DNA from: Bordetella hinzii LMG 13501
GTDB taxonomy: Bacteria > Pseudomonadota > Gammaproteobacteria > Burkholderiales > Burkholderiaceae_B
Length of the DNA stretch: 64,000 bases
Reading direction: 5' to 3'
Assembly (NCBI RefSeq): GCF_001548475.1
Contig: NZ_LRUJ01000004.1
Coordinates: 62,001 to 126,000 of the forward strand
This document shows, in pieces, positions 35,375 through 44,730 of this stretch. The translations under genes were made by a program, and so were the position numbers. The notes beneath the pieces are model-generated. The model was not told where the DNA came from and did not search any database. It was given only the letters and a program-made list of their open reading frames with translations. Numbering within the stretch: position 1 is the first letter of the stretch; every line of letters starts with the position of its first letter.

Positions 35375-35403
35375 TTGACCGTAATTTCAATATGATGAAT
35401 ACT
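35375..35403 (+). promoter_or_regulatory. Predicted sigma-70 promoter of hyuA
   Basis: TTGACC (35375-35380) and AATACT (35398-35403) are separated by exactly 17 bases. The transcription start would be about 30 bases before the hyuA ATG at 35439. Operator-like element B fills the spacer. Confidence 0.5.
35388..35397. promoter_or_regulatory. CAATATGATG element B inside the hyuA promoter spacer
   Basis: TTTCAATATGATGAATA resembles elements A, C and D (core TTTCAA followed by an AT-rich step and TG). It lies between the -35 and -10 hexamers, a position expected for repressor binding. Confidence 0.5.
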
Positions 35404-35438
35404 TTCCCGGCGACTTTTCAATCAGGACCATCACGATC

Positions 35439-37484
35439 ATGGCTTATCGAGTGGGAGTGGACATCGGGGGCTCGTTCACGGACTTTGCGGTCCTGGATGC
35501 GGCGGACAACACCATCCGGACCCTGAAGGTGCTATCGCGTCCGGACCAGCCCGGCGCGGAGGTCATCCAGGGCCTGGGCATACTGGGCGAACGCGATGGC
35601 ATCGCGCCGGCTGAGGTGGAATATTTCACGCATGGCACCACGGTGGGCGTGAACACCGTCATTCAACGCAGCGGCGCCCGCCTGGCGCTGTTCACCACGC
35701 GCAACTTCGAGGACGTGCTGGAACTGGCCCGCCTGAAGATGCCCAATTTCCACAACCTCTATGCCCGTCGGCCCGCGCCGCTGGTCTCGCGCGACCGCGT
35801 CTTTCCGGTCGACGAGCGCATCGACGCCAGCGGCGCCGTCCTGCAGGCCATCGATGAGGCCAGCCTGCGCCAGGCGCTGCGGGGTGCGCGCGAGGCCCGC
35901 TGCGAGGGCATCGTGCTGGCGTTCTTGCATGCCTACCGCAATCCGGCCAATGAGGCCGCCGCGCGCGCCCTGCTGCAGGAATGGGCCCCCGAGATGCCGG
36001 TCTGCGCGGCCAGCGAAATCTGGCCCATCATCCGCGAATATGAACGCACGGTCACGGCCTGCATCAGCGGCTATGTGCAGCCCAAGGTCGCGCACTATCT
36101 GACGGCCTTCGAGCAGGCGCTGTCCGGGCTGGGTGTGCCGGCCGCGCCGCATATCACCAAGTCCAATGGCGGCGTGATGGGCGTGGAGCAGGCCAAGTCG
36201 GAATGCGTGCAGATGATTTTGTCGGGCACGGCTTCGGGCGTGATCGGCGCGGGCTTCCTGGCCCAGGCCACCGGCCTGGGCAAAATCCTGAGCCTGGACA
36301 TCGGCGGCACCAGCGCCGACGTGGCGGTGATCGTCGATGGCCAGGCCGAGTACGGCAGCGGCGAGCTGATCGGCGAGTTCCAGATCCATATCCCCTCGAT
36401 CTCCGTCACCTCCATCGGCCAGGGCGGCGGCTCCATCGCCTGGGTGGACGAGCTGGGCATCCTCAAGGTCGGCCCCGAAAGCGCGGGTTCGCGCCCCGGG
36501 CCGGCCTGTTTCGGCAAAGGCGGCACGCGCCCGGCCGTTACCGACGCCTTTGCCGTCTGCGGCTGGATCGGCCATACCGACCTGGGCTACAACGCCGTGC
36601 AGGTCGATGCCGAGCGCGCCCGCCAGGCCATCGCCCCCCTGGCCGGGCACTTCGGCACCACCGTCGAGGAGACCGCCGAGGACATCATCCGCATTGCGGT
36701 CTCCGGCATGTTCGCCGACACCAGTGGACTGGTCTCGCGGTTCGGGATCGACCCGCGCGAATTCCATTTCCTCGCCTTCGGCGGCGCCGGGCCCATGATG
36801 GCCTGCTACCTGGCACGCGAAATCAACGTCAAGGGCGTGGCCGTGCCGCCGACACCGGGCGTCTTGAGCGCGCTGGGAGGCCTGATCGCCGACCTGAAGA
36901 ACGACTTCATCCGCACCATCTATCGCCCGCTGAGCGATGAAACCCTGCCGCTGTTGCGCCAGGCGCTGCAGGAGCTGCAGGCGCGGGCCCGCGCCTGGCT
37001 GTACGACGACCAGGGTTTTCGCGGCGAAAGCCGCCTGAGCTGCTCGGCCGACATGCGTTACCGGGGTCAGTCGTATGAGATCGACACGCCCATCGAACCG
37101 GAATGGCTGCTCGAAGGCCAGGCCGAACGCCTGGCCCAGGCCTTCCACGAACAGCACCGGCGCCTCTTCGGACACAGCGACAGCGACACTGAAGTGCAGA
37201 TCATCAATCTGCGGCTGGTGATCGCCGGCGCCACGCCCAAGCCGCGGCTGCTGCCCCTGGCCGCCGCGCGGGCGCCGGCCGAGCCTCGCGGCCGCACCCG
37301 CGTGCATGTCGACGGCACCTGGCGCGAAGTGCCTGTCTATCACCGCGAAGACCTGCGCGCCGGCCACGCCTTCGAGGGGCCGGCCATCATTGCCCAGGCC
37401 GATTGCACCACCTGCGTGCTGCCGGACATGGGCGTGCAGGTCGACGCCTACGGCAACCTGGTGATCTCCGTCCATCCCGCCTGA
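35439..37484 (+). CDS. hyuA: HyuA-type hydantoinase/oxoprolinase, subunit A
   Basis: A 681-residue ATP-grasp-like kinase-fold subunit with the opening VGVDIGGSFTDFAVLD (phosphate-binding loop), HGTTVGVNTVIQRSGA and LSLDIGGTSADVAVI (second ASKHA phosphate loop). This is characteristic of N-methylhydantoinase A, 5-oxoprolinase and acetophenone/acetone carboxylase alpha subunits. With HyuB it forms an ATP-dependent cyclic-amide hydrolase or carboxylase. The presence of an aldehyde dehydrogenase downstream and no gamma carboxylase subunit favours a hydrolase. Substrate unknown. Confidence 0.85.
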   Translation: MAYRVGVDIGGSFTDFAVLDAADNTIRTLKVLSRPDQPGAEVIQGLGILGERDGIAPAEVEYFTHGTTVGVNTVIQRSGARLALFTTRNFEDVLELARLKMPNFHNLYARRPAPLVSRDRVFPVDERIDASGAVLQAIDEASLRQALRGAREARCEGIVLAFLHAYRNPANEAAARALLQEWAPEMPVCAASEIWPIIREYERTVTACISGYVQPKVAHYLTAFEQALSGLGVPAAPHITKSNGGVMGVEQAKSECVQMILSGTASGVIGAGFLAQATGLGKILSLDIGGTSADVAVIVDGQAEYGSGELIGEFQIHIPSISVTSIGQGGGSIAWVDELGILKVGPESAGSRPGPACFGKGGTRPAVTDAFAVCGWIGHTDLGYNAVQVDAERARQAIAPLAGHFGTTVEETAEDIIRIAVSGMFADTSGLVSRFGIDPREFHFLAFGGAGPMMACYLAREINVKGVAVPPTPGVLSALGGLIADLKNDFIRTIYRPLSDETLPLLRQALQELQARARAWLYDDQGFRGESRLSCSADMRYRGQSYEIDTPIEPEWLLEGQAERLAQAFHEQHRRLFGHSDSDTEVQIINLRLVIAGATPKPRLLPLAAARAPAEPRGRTRVHVDGTWREVPVYHREDLRAGHAFEGPAIIAQADCTTCVLPDMGVQVDAYGNLVISVHPA

Positions 37485-37502
37485 AGCCCAGAGGAAACCG
37501 CA

Positions 37503-39509
37503 ATGGCTATCGACCGCCGCAATCTGCAGGTCCTGGCGAACTACTGCTCGGCCGCCGCCGACGCCATGGCCTACACCCTGATGCGCACCGCGCACTCGAC
37601 TTTCGTCAAGGAGACGGAAGATTTCTCCTGCGCCATCGTGACCGACACCGGCCTGTGCTTCGCCAACCCGCGCAGCTACGGAGCGCCCTGGTACAGCGGC
37701 ATCGACTACGGTCCGGTGCTGCGCATGATCGATGACTACGAAGAAGGCGATATCTGCATCACCAACGACTCCTATAGCGGCAACGTCGCCACGCACTCGC
37801 CCGACCTGCACATCTGGAAGCCGGTCTTCCACGAAGGCAAGCTGGCCTGCTTCGTGGTCGGCCATATCCATAACACCGACGTCGGCGGCGCGGTGCCGGC
37901 CTCGCTGTCGCGCACGCTCACGGAGATTGTGCAAGAAGGCTTGCGCGTGCCGCCGCTGAAGATCGTCCGGGCCGGCGTGCTCAATGAGGAGGTCGCCGCC
38001 ATCATGCGCCTGAACGTGCGCGCGCCAGACCAGAACTGGGGCGACTTCAAGGCCCAGCTGGCTTCGGTGAACATCGGTGAGCGCAAGATCAAGGAGATCA
38101 TCGATCGTTTCGGCTTCGACGGGTTCAAGGAGGGGGCCTTGGCCATCCTCGACTACGCCGAGAACCAGGCGCGCAACATCATCCGCGATATCCCCGATGG
38201 CGACTACTTCTTTGCCGACTATGCCGACGAAGACGGCGACGGCGGCCATCCCTGCCGCGTGGCGCTGACGCTGCGAGTGCGTGGCGAAGAGGTCGAGCTG
38301 GACTACAGCGGCAGCGATCCGCAGCTGGCCTCCTCGCTCAACATCCCGACCGGCGGACGCGAGCGCCACCCGCTCACCCTGGTGGGCCTGACCTATGTGC
38401 TGGTCACGCTGGACCCCAGGCTGTGGCTCAATGCCGGCACGCTGCGCGTGGCGCGCGCCATCCTGCCCAAGGGCTCGGTGGTCAATTGCGAAGCGCCGGC
38501 CGCGGTGGGCATGCGCTCGCTCACCTGCATGATCACCCAGGTCGTGACCTTCGGCGCATTTTCGCTGGCGCTGCCCGAGCGCATGCCGGTCACCGCGCCA
38601 GGCGGCAATGCCATCATGAACGTCAAAACTCAGGATCGCGAAGACCGCAGCGTCATGGCTTCCATCGGCCCGGTGGGCGGCGGCGGCGGCGCCACGCCGA
38701 TCTCCGACGGCCCCGAAGGCTGCGGAGGTGCCTCGGCCTTCCTGAAGAACACGCCCATCGAGATCACCGAGGCCGAAGTGCCCATCCATTTCCTGCGTTA
38801 CGGGCTGTGGCCGGACTCGGGAGGCCCGGGCAAGTTCCGCGGCGGCATGTCCACCGTCATGGAATTCCGCGTCTCCTCGCCCAATACCGTGGTCACCGCG
38901 CGCAACCGCAACCGTTCGCGTTTCGCCTCCTGGGGCGTGCGGGGCGGCCGCAGCGGCATCCTGTCCACCTTCACCAAGAACCCCGGCACGCCCGAGGCGC
39001 TGGAGCTGGGCAATATCGATGTCGTGGCCTGCGATCCGGGCGATGTCATCCGCGTCATCGGACCGGGAGCCGGCGGTTATGGCGATCCTTTGCAGCGCGA
39101 TACGCGCCGCGTGCGGGAGGATGTCGCCAGCGGCCTGGTATCCATCGGTCAGGCCCGCGAATCCTACGGCGTCGTGCTCGATGAGCGCGGCGACGTCGAT
39201 GAAACGGCCACCGCGGCCCTGCGCTCACAATTGGCGCGCCAGACGCCCGCCGGCGACGCCCACTTCGATCACGGCACGGCGCGGCAGGCCTTCGAATCGC
39301 TCTGGACCCGCGAGCGCTACGACATGCTCACCCGCTTTCTGGCCAGCGCGCCCATCGCCTGGCGCCACTACCTCAAACGCAAGGTCTTCGACGCCGTGCA
39401 GGCCGGAGAATATGCGGACGACCCCAGGCAGATGCAGCATATCTTCACCGCGCTGGCCGACAAGTACGCCACCCTGTCCCTGAACCGCCACGCCGCGGAG
39501 CCGCAATGA
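37503..39509 (+). CDS. hyuB: HyuB-type hydantoinase/oxoprolinase, subunit B
   Basis: A 668-residue partner of HyuA. The family stretches are RTAHSTFVKETEDFSCAI, GDICITNDSYSGNVATHSPD and VVGHIHNTDVGG, where the acidic and histidine residues make up the catalytic or metal region. SYGGGGGATPISDG-like glycine loops appear near residue 395 (GPVGGGGGATPISDGPEG). Starts 18 bases after HyuA with GAGGAAACC upstream. Its stop overlaps the aldehyde dehydrogenase start by ATGA. Confidence 0.87.
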   Translation: MAIDRRNLQVLANYCSAAADAMAYTLMRTAHSTFVKETEDFSCAIVTDTGLCFANPRSYGAPWYSGIDYGPVLRMIDDYEEGDICITNDSYSGNVATHSPDLHIWKPVFHEGKLACFVVGHIHNTDVGGAVPASLSRTLTEIVQEGLRVPPLKIVRAGVLNEEVAAIMRLNVRAPDQNWGDFKAQLASVNIGERKIKEIIDRFGFDGFKEGALAILDYAENQARNIIRDIPDGDYFFADYADEDGDGGHPCRVALTLRVRGEEVELDYSGSDPQLASSLNIPTGGRERHPLTLVGLTYVLVTLDPRLWLNAGTLRVARAILPKGSVVNCEAPAAVGMRSLTCMITQVVTFGAFSLALPERMPVTAPGGNAIMNVKTQDREDRSVMASIGPVGGGGGATPISDGPEGCGGASAFLKNTPIEITEAEVPIHFLRYGLWPDSGGPGKFRGGMSTVMEFRVSSPNTVVTARNRNRSRFASWGVRGGRSGILSTFTKNPGTPEALELGNIDVVACDPGDVIRVIGPGAGGYGDPLQRDTRRVREDVASGLVSIGQARESYGVVLDERGDVDETATAALRSQLARQTPAGDAHFDHGTARQAFESLWTRERYDMLTRFLASAPIAWRHYLKRKVFDAVQAGEYADDPRQMQHIFTALADKYATLSLNRHAAEPQ

Positions 39510-40987
39510 GCACGACGTTGGATTTCCAACCCGCGGACCTGGCGCGAGCCGAAGGGCATTACATCGGCGGACGCCATGTCGGCGCGGCCGAAACGCTGGA
39601 GGTGCTGCGACCCTGCGACGGGCAGCCGCTGGGCCGCATCGCCCTGGCCGACGAGAGCACGGTGGATTTCGCCGTGCAGGACGCCCGGCGGGCCTGGACG
39701 GCCAGCGGCTGGGGCCACAGCGCGCCACGCGAGCGCGCGCGTGTGCTCAACCGGTGGGCCGACCTCATCGACCGGCACGCGGTCGAACTCGGGCAGTTGG
39801 AGGCCGCGGCCTCGACCCGCCCCGTCAGCGAAGCCGTGCACGGTGATGTCCCGTTTACCGCCGAAGCCATCCGCTTCTTCGCCGAGCTGGCCGACAAGGT
39901 CGGCGGCGACGTCGCCGCCACCCGGCAGGACAGCCTGGGCATGATCGTGCCCGAGCCCTATGGCGTGGTCGCGGCCATCGCCCCCTGGAACTTCCCATTG
40001 TCCATGGCCTCCTGGAAATGCGGGCCCGCGCTGGCCGCAGGCAACGCCGTGGTGCTCAAGCCCTCCGAGTTGACGCCCTACTCCACCTTGCGCCTGGCCG
40101 AATTGGCGGTGGAAGCCGGCCTGCCCGAGGGCGTGTTCAATGTCATCAACGGCCGCGGCCCGCAGGCTGGCGGCGCTCTGACGCGCCATCCCCTGGTGGG
40201 CAAGATTTCGTTCACCGGCTCGACCCGGACCGGCGGCGCCATCATGAGCGAGGCCGGCCGGCACGGCGCGCGCCCCATGACACTGGAGCTGGGAGGCAAA
40301 AGCCCCCAGCTGGTTTTCGAAGATGTCCCCGACCTGGCCCACGTCGCGCGCTGTGTGGCGCGCGGTTTCACGGCCAACGGCGGTCAGGCCTGCGTGGCCG
40401 GCACCCGCCTCATCGTGCACCGCCGGCTGGCCCGGGACCTGGTCGAGGCCGTGCTGGCCGAGCTGCAAAGCATCGCGCCGGGTCCCACCTGGGTGGCCGC
40501 GACGGCCTACAGCCCCATCATCAGCAGCGCCCAGGCCGACCGCATCGCGCGCATCGTGCACGACGCCCAGGCCCAGGGCGCGCGCCTGCTGACCGGCGGT
40601 GCCCGATTCGCGGATCATCCGGCCTTCTACCGCCCCACGGTGCTCGACGGCGTGCGGCCCGGCATGGATGTCCTACGCGAAGAGGTCTTCGGACCCGTGC
40701 TGACGGTGCAGACCTTCGAGACGGAGGCTGAAGGGCTGGCGCTGGCCGACCATCCGGTCTACGGCCTGGCCGCCGGCGTGCATACGCGCGACATCGGCCA
40801 GGCATTGCGCGCCGCCCGCCGCCTGGAAGCCGGCACGGTCTGGATCAACCGCTATGGCCGCAGCGGCGACATGATCATGCCCACGGGCGGCTTCAAGGGC
40901 TCGGGCATAGGCAAGGACCTGGGCCGCCAGGCCATGGAAGCCAGCCTGCGCTACAAGAGCGTGCTGGTGGATTTCGATGCGGCCTGA
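39506..40987 (+). CDS. NAD(P)-dependent aldehyde dehydrogenase
   Basis: A 493-residue ALDH-superfamily enzyme. General base E261 is in LELGGKSP and nucleophile C296 in GGQACVAGTR; the oxyanion Asn lies in IAPWNFPLSMASWK. C-terminal KGSGIGKDLGRQAMEA is the dimerisation end. The 4-base overlap with HyuB makes it part of the same pathway, oxidising an aldehyde released downstream of the cyclic-amide or amine step. A gamma-aminobutyraldehyde-like substrate would fit the polyamine-type transporter nearby, but that is inference. Confidence 0.9.
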   Translation: MSTTLDFQPADLARAEGHYIGGRHVGAAETLEVLRPCDGQPLGRIALADESTVDFAVQDARRAWTASGWGHSAPRERARVLNRWADLIDRHAVELGQLEAAASTRPVSEAVHGDVPFTAEAIRFFAELADKVGGDVAATRQDSLGMIVPEPYGVVAAIAPWNFPLSMASWKCGPALAAGNAVVLKPSELTPYSTLRLAELAVEAGLPEGVFNVINGRGPQAGGALTRHPLVGKISFTGSTRTGGAIMSEAGRHGARPMTLELGGKSPQLVFEDVPDLAHVARCVARGFTANGGQACVAGTRLIVHRRLARDLVEAVLAELQSIAPGPTWVAATAYSPIISSAQADRIARIVHDAQAQGARLLTGGARFADHPAFYRPTVLDGVRPGMDVLREEVFGPVLTVQTFETEAEGLALADHPVYGLAAGVHTRDIGQALRAARRLEAGTVWINRYGRSGDMIMPTGGFKGSGIGKDLGRQAMEASLRYKSVLVDFDAA

Positions 40988-40996
40988 CGGGCGGCC

Positions 40997-41617
40997 TCAG
41001 AGGTGGATCACGGGACGCTCGGTATTCATGATCCACAGCAGACGCGCTGGGGTGTCCGTGGGATTGGATACCCCGTGCGGAATGGCGCTGGAGAACTGAA
41101 AGCTATCGCCCACGTTGAGAATGGCTTCGCGGTTGGCCAGCACCAGGGAGATAGTGCCTTCCAGCACCATGCCAGCCTTCTCCCCGCGCCCGAGCAGGAC
41201 CTCTTCGGAACGCGAGTGCGGCGGAATCAGGATGACCATGAATTGCAGGTCATGGTCGCCTGGCGGCGAGAGCAATTCCTTCAGAAGGCCATTGGGGCCG
41301 ACGCGAAAGCGTGGACGCTGGTCCGCGCGCCGCACGAAATCCGGCACCTGGGGCGGCACCGGCGCGGGGCCGGTCGTACCCTCGCCCTCGAGCAGCGCGG
41401 ACAGCGGCACGTGCAGGGCCGTGCGCAGCTTCTCGAGCACGCGGATGGAAGGATTGGCCTGGTCGCGCTCGATCTGGCTGATCATCCCCACCGACACATC
41501 GGCCAGCTCGGCCAGGGTCTTCAAGGAAAGATTCAGGTCGCGCCGCAGGCGGCGCAGGCGGCTGCCGACAGTGCCGGCCGGCTCGGGAGGAGTCTCTTGA
41601 GTGTTTTTTCGTGCCAT
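40997..41617 (-). CDS. XRE-family regulator with C-terminal cupin (PuuR-like architecture)
   Basis: A 206-residue regulator. The helix-turn-helix (about residues 17-70) reads VGSRLRRLRRDLNLSLKTLA and SVGMISQIERDQANPSIRVL. The C-terminal cupin includes EEVLLGRGEKAGMVLEGTIS and IPHGVSNPTDTPARLLWIMN. This HTH-cupin layout occurs in PuuR (putrescine) and related amine and amino-acid regulators. It sits between the hyuAB-ALDH operon (convergent) and the polyamine-type transporter, so it is the best candidate to bind the CAATATATTG-like elements. Confidence 0.88.
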   Translation of the reverse strand: MARKNTQETPPEPAGTVGSRLRRLRRDLNLSLKTLAELADVSVGMISQIERDQANPSIRVLEKLRTALHVPLSALLEGEGTTGPAPVPPQVPDFVRRADQRPRFRVGPNGLLKELLSPPGDHDLQFMVILIPPHSRSEEVLLGRGEKAGMVLEGTISLVLANREAILNVGDSFQFSSAIPHGVSNPTDTPARLLWIMNTERPVIHL

Positions 41618-41678
41618 AGGTTTCTGGTAGCGTGGCGGGTTGCACGTCAGAGCATCGTATGCGGATAGCAATCCGGAC

Positions 41679-42494
41679 TCAGGCGGTATTGAGCTTGGCA
41701 ATGCCGTAATAACGATTGACCAACAGCAGCACCAGCACCGAAAGCAGCATCTGTACCGTGCTGATGGCCGCGATGGAGGGATCGAACTGGTTCTGCATAT
41801 AACTCAGCATCACCACCGGCAGGGTATTGGTGGTGGCCGTACCGAAGAAGAAAGAGATCGGCAGATTATCCAATGAAGTCAGCACCGCGAACACCGCGCC
41901 GGCGAAGATGCCCGGCTTGACCAGCGGCAGCGTGACATGGCGCAACACCTGCCAGCGGTTGCCTCCCAGCACGGCGGCGGCCTCCTCCAGATCGGGCGAC
42001 ATGGAGCGGTAGACCGACAGCACCGTGCGGGTGATGTAGGGAATGGCCAACACGGTATGCGCGATCAGCAGCGACAGGAAAGACACCCCGTGGATCAGGG
42101 CGGACAGGAAGTACAGCAGGGAAAAACCCAGCACCACGGCCGGAATCGAGATCGGCGCCAGCAAAAAAGCCGACAGGCCGGCCGCCAGGCGCCCGGGCGA
42201 ACGCGCCAGGGCCAGCGCGCCGGGCACGCCGATCAGCACCCCGGCGGCCGCCGAAGCGATGGCCAGCTTGATGCTCACCAGCAACGAATCCAAAAAAGGC
42301 CTGTATTCGATGATGCGCTGATACCAGCGCCACGAATAGCCTTCCAGCGGAAAGGCGATGAACGAGGCCGACGTGAAAGACACCACCACCACCAGCACGA
42401 TGGGGCCCAGGATGAACAGCACGAAGAGCGCCACATAGGCTCCCAGCAGCCATTTTTCCAGCGAGTGCGCGCGACGGCGCCGCGTCAGGCTCAT
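41679..42494 (-). CDS. Spermidine/putrescine-type ABC transporter permease (PotC type)
   Basis: A 271-residue permease with six helices. The EAA loop SPDLEEAAAVLGGNRWQVLRHVTLPLV contacts the ATPase, and the opening VVSFTSASFIAFPLEGYSWRWY is typical of PotC. The start at 42494 overlaps the PotB-type stop by 4 bases. It is last in a three-gene minus-strand set whose binding protein is divergent. Confidence 0.88.
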   Translation of the reverse strand: MSLTRRRRAHSLEKWLLGAYVALFVLFILGPIVLVVVVSFTSASFIAFPLEGYSWRWYQRIIEYRPFLDSLLVSIKLAIASAAAGVLIGVPGALALARSPGRLAAGLSAFLLAPISIPAVVLGFSLLYFLSALIHGVSFLSLLIAHTVLAIPYITRTVLSVYRSMSPDLEEAAAVLGGNRWQVLRHVTLPLVKPGIFAGAVFAVLTSLDNLPISFFFGTATTNTLPVVMLSYMQNQFDPSIAAISTVQMLLSVLVLLLVNRYYGIAKLNTA

Positions 42495-43378
42495 GTCTTC
42501 ACTCCTTTGCGTCGGATAAACCGCAACTGCGCGGCCAGGCAGAGCAAGGCCGCCACCAGCAGCACATTGCCCATGGCGCTGGCGAACAGGGTGTCCTGGG
42601 TGAGATTGAACTGCTGGTAGATCAACAGGGGCAGTGTCACCACCTTGCCGCCGCCCAAGAGCAGCATGGTCACGAAGCTGCCATTGGTCAGCACGAAGAC
42701 GAGGATGCAACCCGTGGCCACGCCATCCAGACTCAGCGGCAGGGTGACACGGAAGAAGGCCCCCAGCTTGGTCGCCCCCAACACCCGGGCCGACTCCTCC
42801 AGGCGCGCGTCGATGCCGCGCAGCACGGCCGCGATGGACAGCACCATGAAAGGGATGAGCACATGCACCAGGCCGATGTAGACGGCGATAGGCTGGCGCG
42901 CCAGGTCCATGGGCCGCTCGATCAGCCCGCTGGAGAGCAGGAACTGATTGAGCAGCCCCGTGCGCGACAACAGGACCTGCCAGCCGAAGGTGCGCATGAT
43001 GACCGAGGTCAAGAGCGGCGTGATCAGGCAGAACAGGATAAGCGCGTTCCATTTTCCGGCATGTCGCACCATGAAATAGGCCACCGGATAGCCCAGCAGC
43101 AGGCAGGCCAGCGTCACCACCAGGCTGACCCGCAACGTCTCGCCCAGCACGCCCAGGTAATAGATATCCGTGAAGAGCTTGCCGTAGTAGAACCAATAGC
43201 CCTGGCTGTCGCCGCCCATGCCGCGCAGGAAATTGCCCGCCAGGGGCAGGACGAAAAAGACCACCAGGAAGATCACCGCCGGCAGGGCCCAGAGCGGGCG
43301 GATCAGGACATAGGGCCTGCGCTTGCGCGCGGTCGCCCGGCGCTGCGGCAGCGCCACGGATGGCTGGCCGCCCATCAT
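42491..43378 (-). CDS. Spermidine/putrescine-type ABC transporter permease (PotB type)
   Basis: A 295-residue permease. The cytoplasmic N-terminus is basic; six helices follow, with the EAA loop GIDARLEESARVLGATKLGAFFRVTLPLS. A second in-frame Met directly follows the first (MMGG). Overlaps of 4 bases with the ATPase upstream and the PotC-type permease downstream show one transcript. Confidence 0.88.
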   Translation of the reverse strand: MMGGQPSVALPQRRATARKRRPYVLIRPLWALPAVIFLVVFFVLPLAGNFLRGMGGDSQGYWFYYGKLFTDIYYLGVLGETLRVSLVVTLACLLLGYPVAYFMVRHAGKWNALILFCLITPLLTSVIMRTFGWQVLLSRTGLLNQFLLSSGLIERPMDLARQPIAVYIGLVHVLIPFMVLSIAAVLRGIDARLEESARVLGATKLGAFFRVTLPLSLDGVATGCILVFVLTNGSFVTMLLLGGGKVVTLPLLIYQQFNLTQDTLFASAMGNVLLVAALLCLAAQLRFIRRKGVKT

Positions 43379-44454
43379 TCGCGGGCCTCGTTGAGGACCA
43401 CGGCGGAATGGGCGTCCCAGGTCAGGGCCACGTTCTCGCCCACACCGGCCACCGGGCTGTGCGCCTGGTGGTAGACAAAGACCGGCTGGCCGCGGCCGGC
43501 CACGTCCATTTCGTAGGCATAGTGGCTGCCCCGGAAGATCACCGCCCTCACCTTGGCGGACAGCTCGCCCTGCTGGGCCAGCCGGATGCGCTCGGGCCGC
43601 ACCGCCACCTGCACGCGCGCGCCGCGGTCGGGCACGCTGCCGGCGGCATCGACCGGCAACAGCCGGCCCGGAGCGATGTCCAGCTGGACCGCCGGATTGC
43701 CATCGCCGTCGGCGCCGAAGACGCCCTCGAAGATGTTAGAGGTGCCCAGGAACTCCGACACAAAGCGTGTCAAGGGCCGCGCATAGACCTCGCGCGGCGC
43801 GCCGATCTGCACAATGCGCCCGGCGGACATCACCGCCACCCGGTCGCTCATGGTCACGGCCTCTTCCTGGTCGTGCGTGACCATGACCGAAGTGATGCCC
43901 AGGCGCTGCTGCAGGGCGCGCAACTCGAACTGCATGCCTTCGCGCAGATTCTTGTCCAAGGCGCCCAGCGGCTCGTCGAGCAGGAGCACGGCGGGGTTGG
44001 TCACCAGCGCGCGCGCCAGCGCGATACGCTGCTGCTGGCCGCCCGAGAGCTGGTGGATCTGCCTGTCCTCGTAGCCGCCCAGGCGCACCAGGTCCAGCAT
44101 TTCGCGCACCCGGGCCGCCTGGTCGGCGCGGCTCATCCGCCGCATCTTCAGGCCAAAGGCGATGTTCTCGCCCACCGTCATATGGGGAAAAAGGCTGTAG
44201 TTCTGGAACACCATGCCCAATCCACGCCGATTGGGCGGCAGATCGGTGACATCGCGGCCGTCGATATGGACCGAGCCCGTATCGGGCGTCTCGAAGCCCG
44301 CCAGAATGCGCAGGGTCGTCGTCTTGCCGCAGCCCGAGGGGCCCAACAAGGCGATCAGCTCGCCGCCCTCGACCCGCAAATCGAGCGGACTAAGGGCCTG
44401 GGCCGCGCCGAAGCGCTTGCTGATCTGGATAAGTTCAACCGGGGAAGGCTTCAT
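43375..44454 (-). CDS. Spermidine/putrescine-type ABC transporter ATPase (PotA type)
   Basis: A 359-residue ATPase. Walker A GPSGCGKTTTLRILAG, Q-loop VFQNYSLFPHMTVGENIAFG, signature LSGGQQQRIALARAL, Walker B VLLLDEPLGALDKN, and a C-terminal TOBE-type regulatory domain (VQVAVRPERIRL). The start at 44454 (MKPSPVEL) is preferred over an upstream Met because it gives the standard N-terminus. The gene diverges from the binding protein across 276 bases holding elements C and D. Confidence 0.9.
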   Translation of the reverse strand: MKPSPVELIQISKRFGAAQALSPLDLRVEGGELIALLGPSGCGKTTTLRILAGFETPDTGSVHIDGRDVTDLPPNRRGLGMVFQNYSLFPHMTVGENIAFGLKMRRMSRADQAARVREMLDLVRLGGYEDRQIHQLSGGQQQRIALARALVTNPAVLLLDEPLGALDKNLREGMQFELRALQQRLGITSVMVTHDQEEAVTMSDRVAVMSAGRIVQIGAPREVYARPLTRFVSEFLGTSNIFEGVFGADGDGNPAVQLDIAPGRLLPVDAAGSVPDRGARVQVAVRPERIRLAQQGELSAKVRAVIFRGSHYAYEMDVAGRGQPVFVYHQAHSPVAGVGENVALTWDAHSAVVLNEARE

Positions 44455-44495
44455 GGTCGCACGCCGAAAACGAGTGAACAACGATGAGAAATTTA

Positions 44496-44505
44496 CAATA
44501 AATTG
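44496..44505. promoter_or_regulatory. CAATAAATTG element D upstream of the PotA-type ATPase
   Basis: On the minus strand the context reads AATTTCAATTTATTGTAAAT, sharing TTTCAA-AT-TATTG with elements A and C. It lies about 41 bases before the minus-strand ATPase start. Confidence 0.5.
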
Positions 44506-44683
44506 AAATTTCCACAAGCCTTAGCGACTAAGGGCTTTCACTAGCGACCCGCCTTTTTCTCGGCACAAACTGGCGAAAACAAAGGGGAAACACCAATAAC
44601 GGCGGCGGTTCTTTGTTCGTATTCTCGCCATGAGCGCAGTGAAAATCACCAAGGTTTCATTGAACAGATACGCTCTAGATTTT

Positions 44684-44693
44684 CAACATATTG
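44684..44693. promoter_or_regulatory. CAACATATTG element C upstream of the polyamine-type binding protein
   Basis: The context TTTTCAACATATTGTTTGTG matches element A at most positions over 20 bases. It lies about 37 bases before the binding-protein ATG. One mismatch breaks the CAATATATTG palindrome. Confidence 0.55.
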
Positions 44694-44730
44694 TTTGTGT
44701 TTGGGCCGGGCAGGCGCAAGGGGAAGCAAG

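Noticed and set aside
35532-38789. A 1085-codon open frame on the minus strand opposite hyuA and hyuB
   Set aside because: It is the antisense shadow of two well-supported genes in GC-rich DNA; its translation is low-complexity, rich in His, Gly, Asp and Arg, with no family motif.
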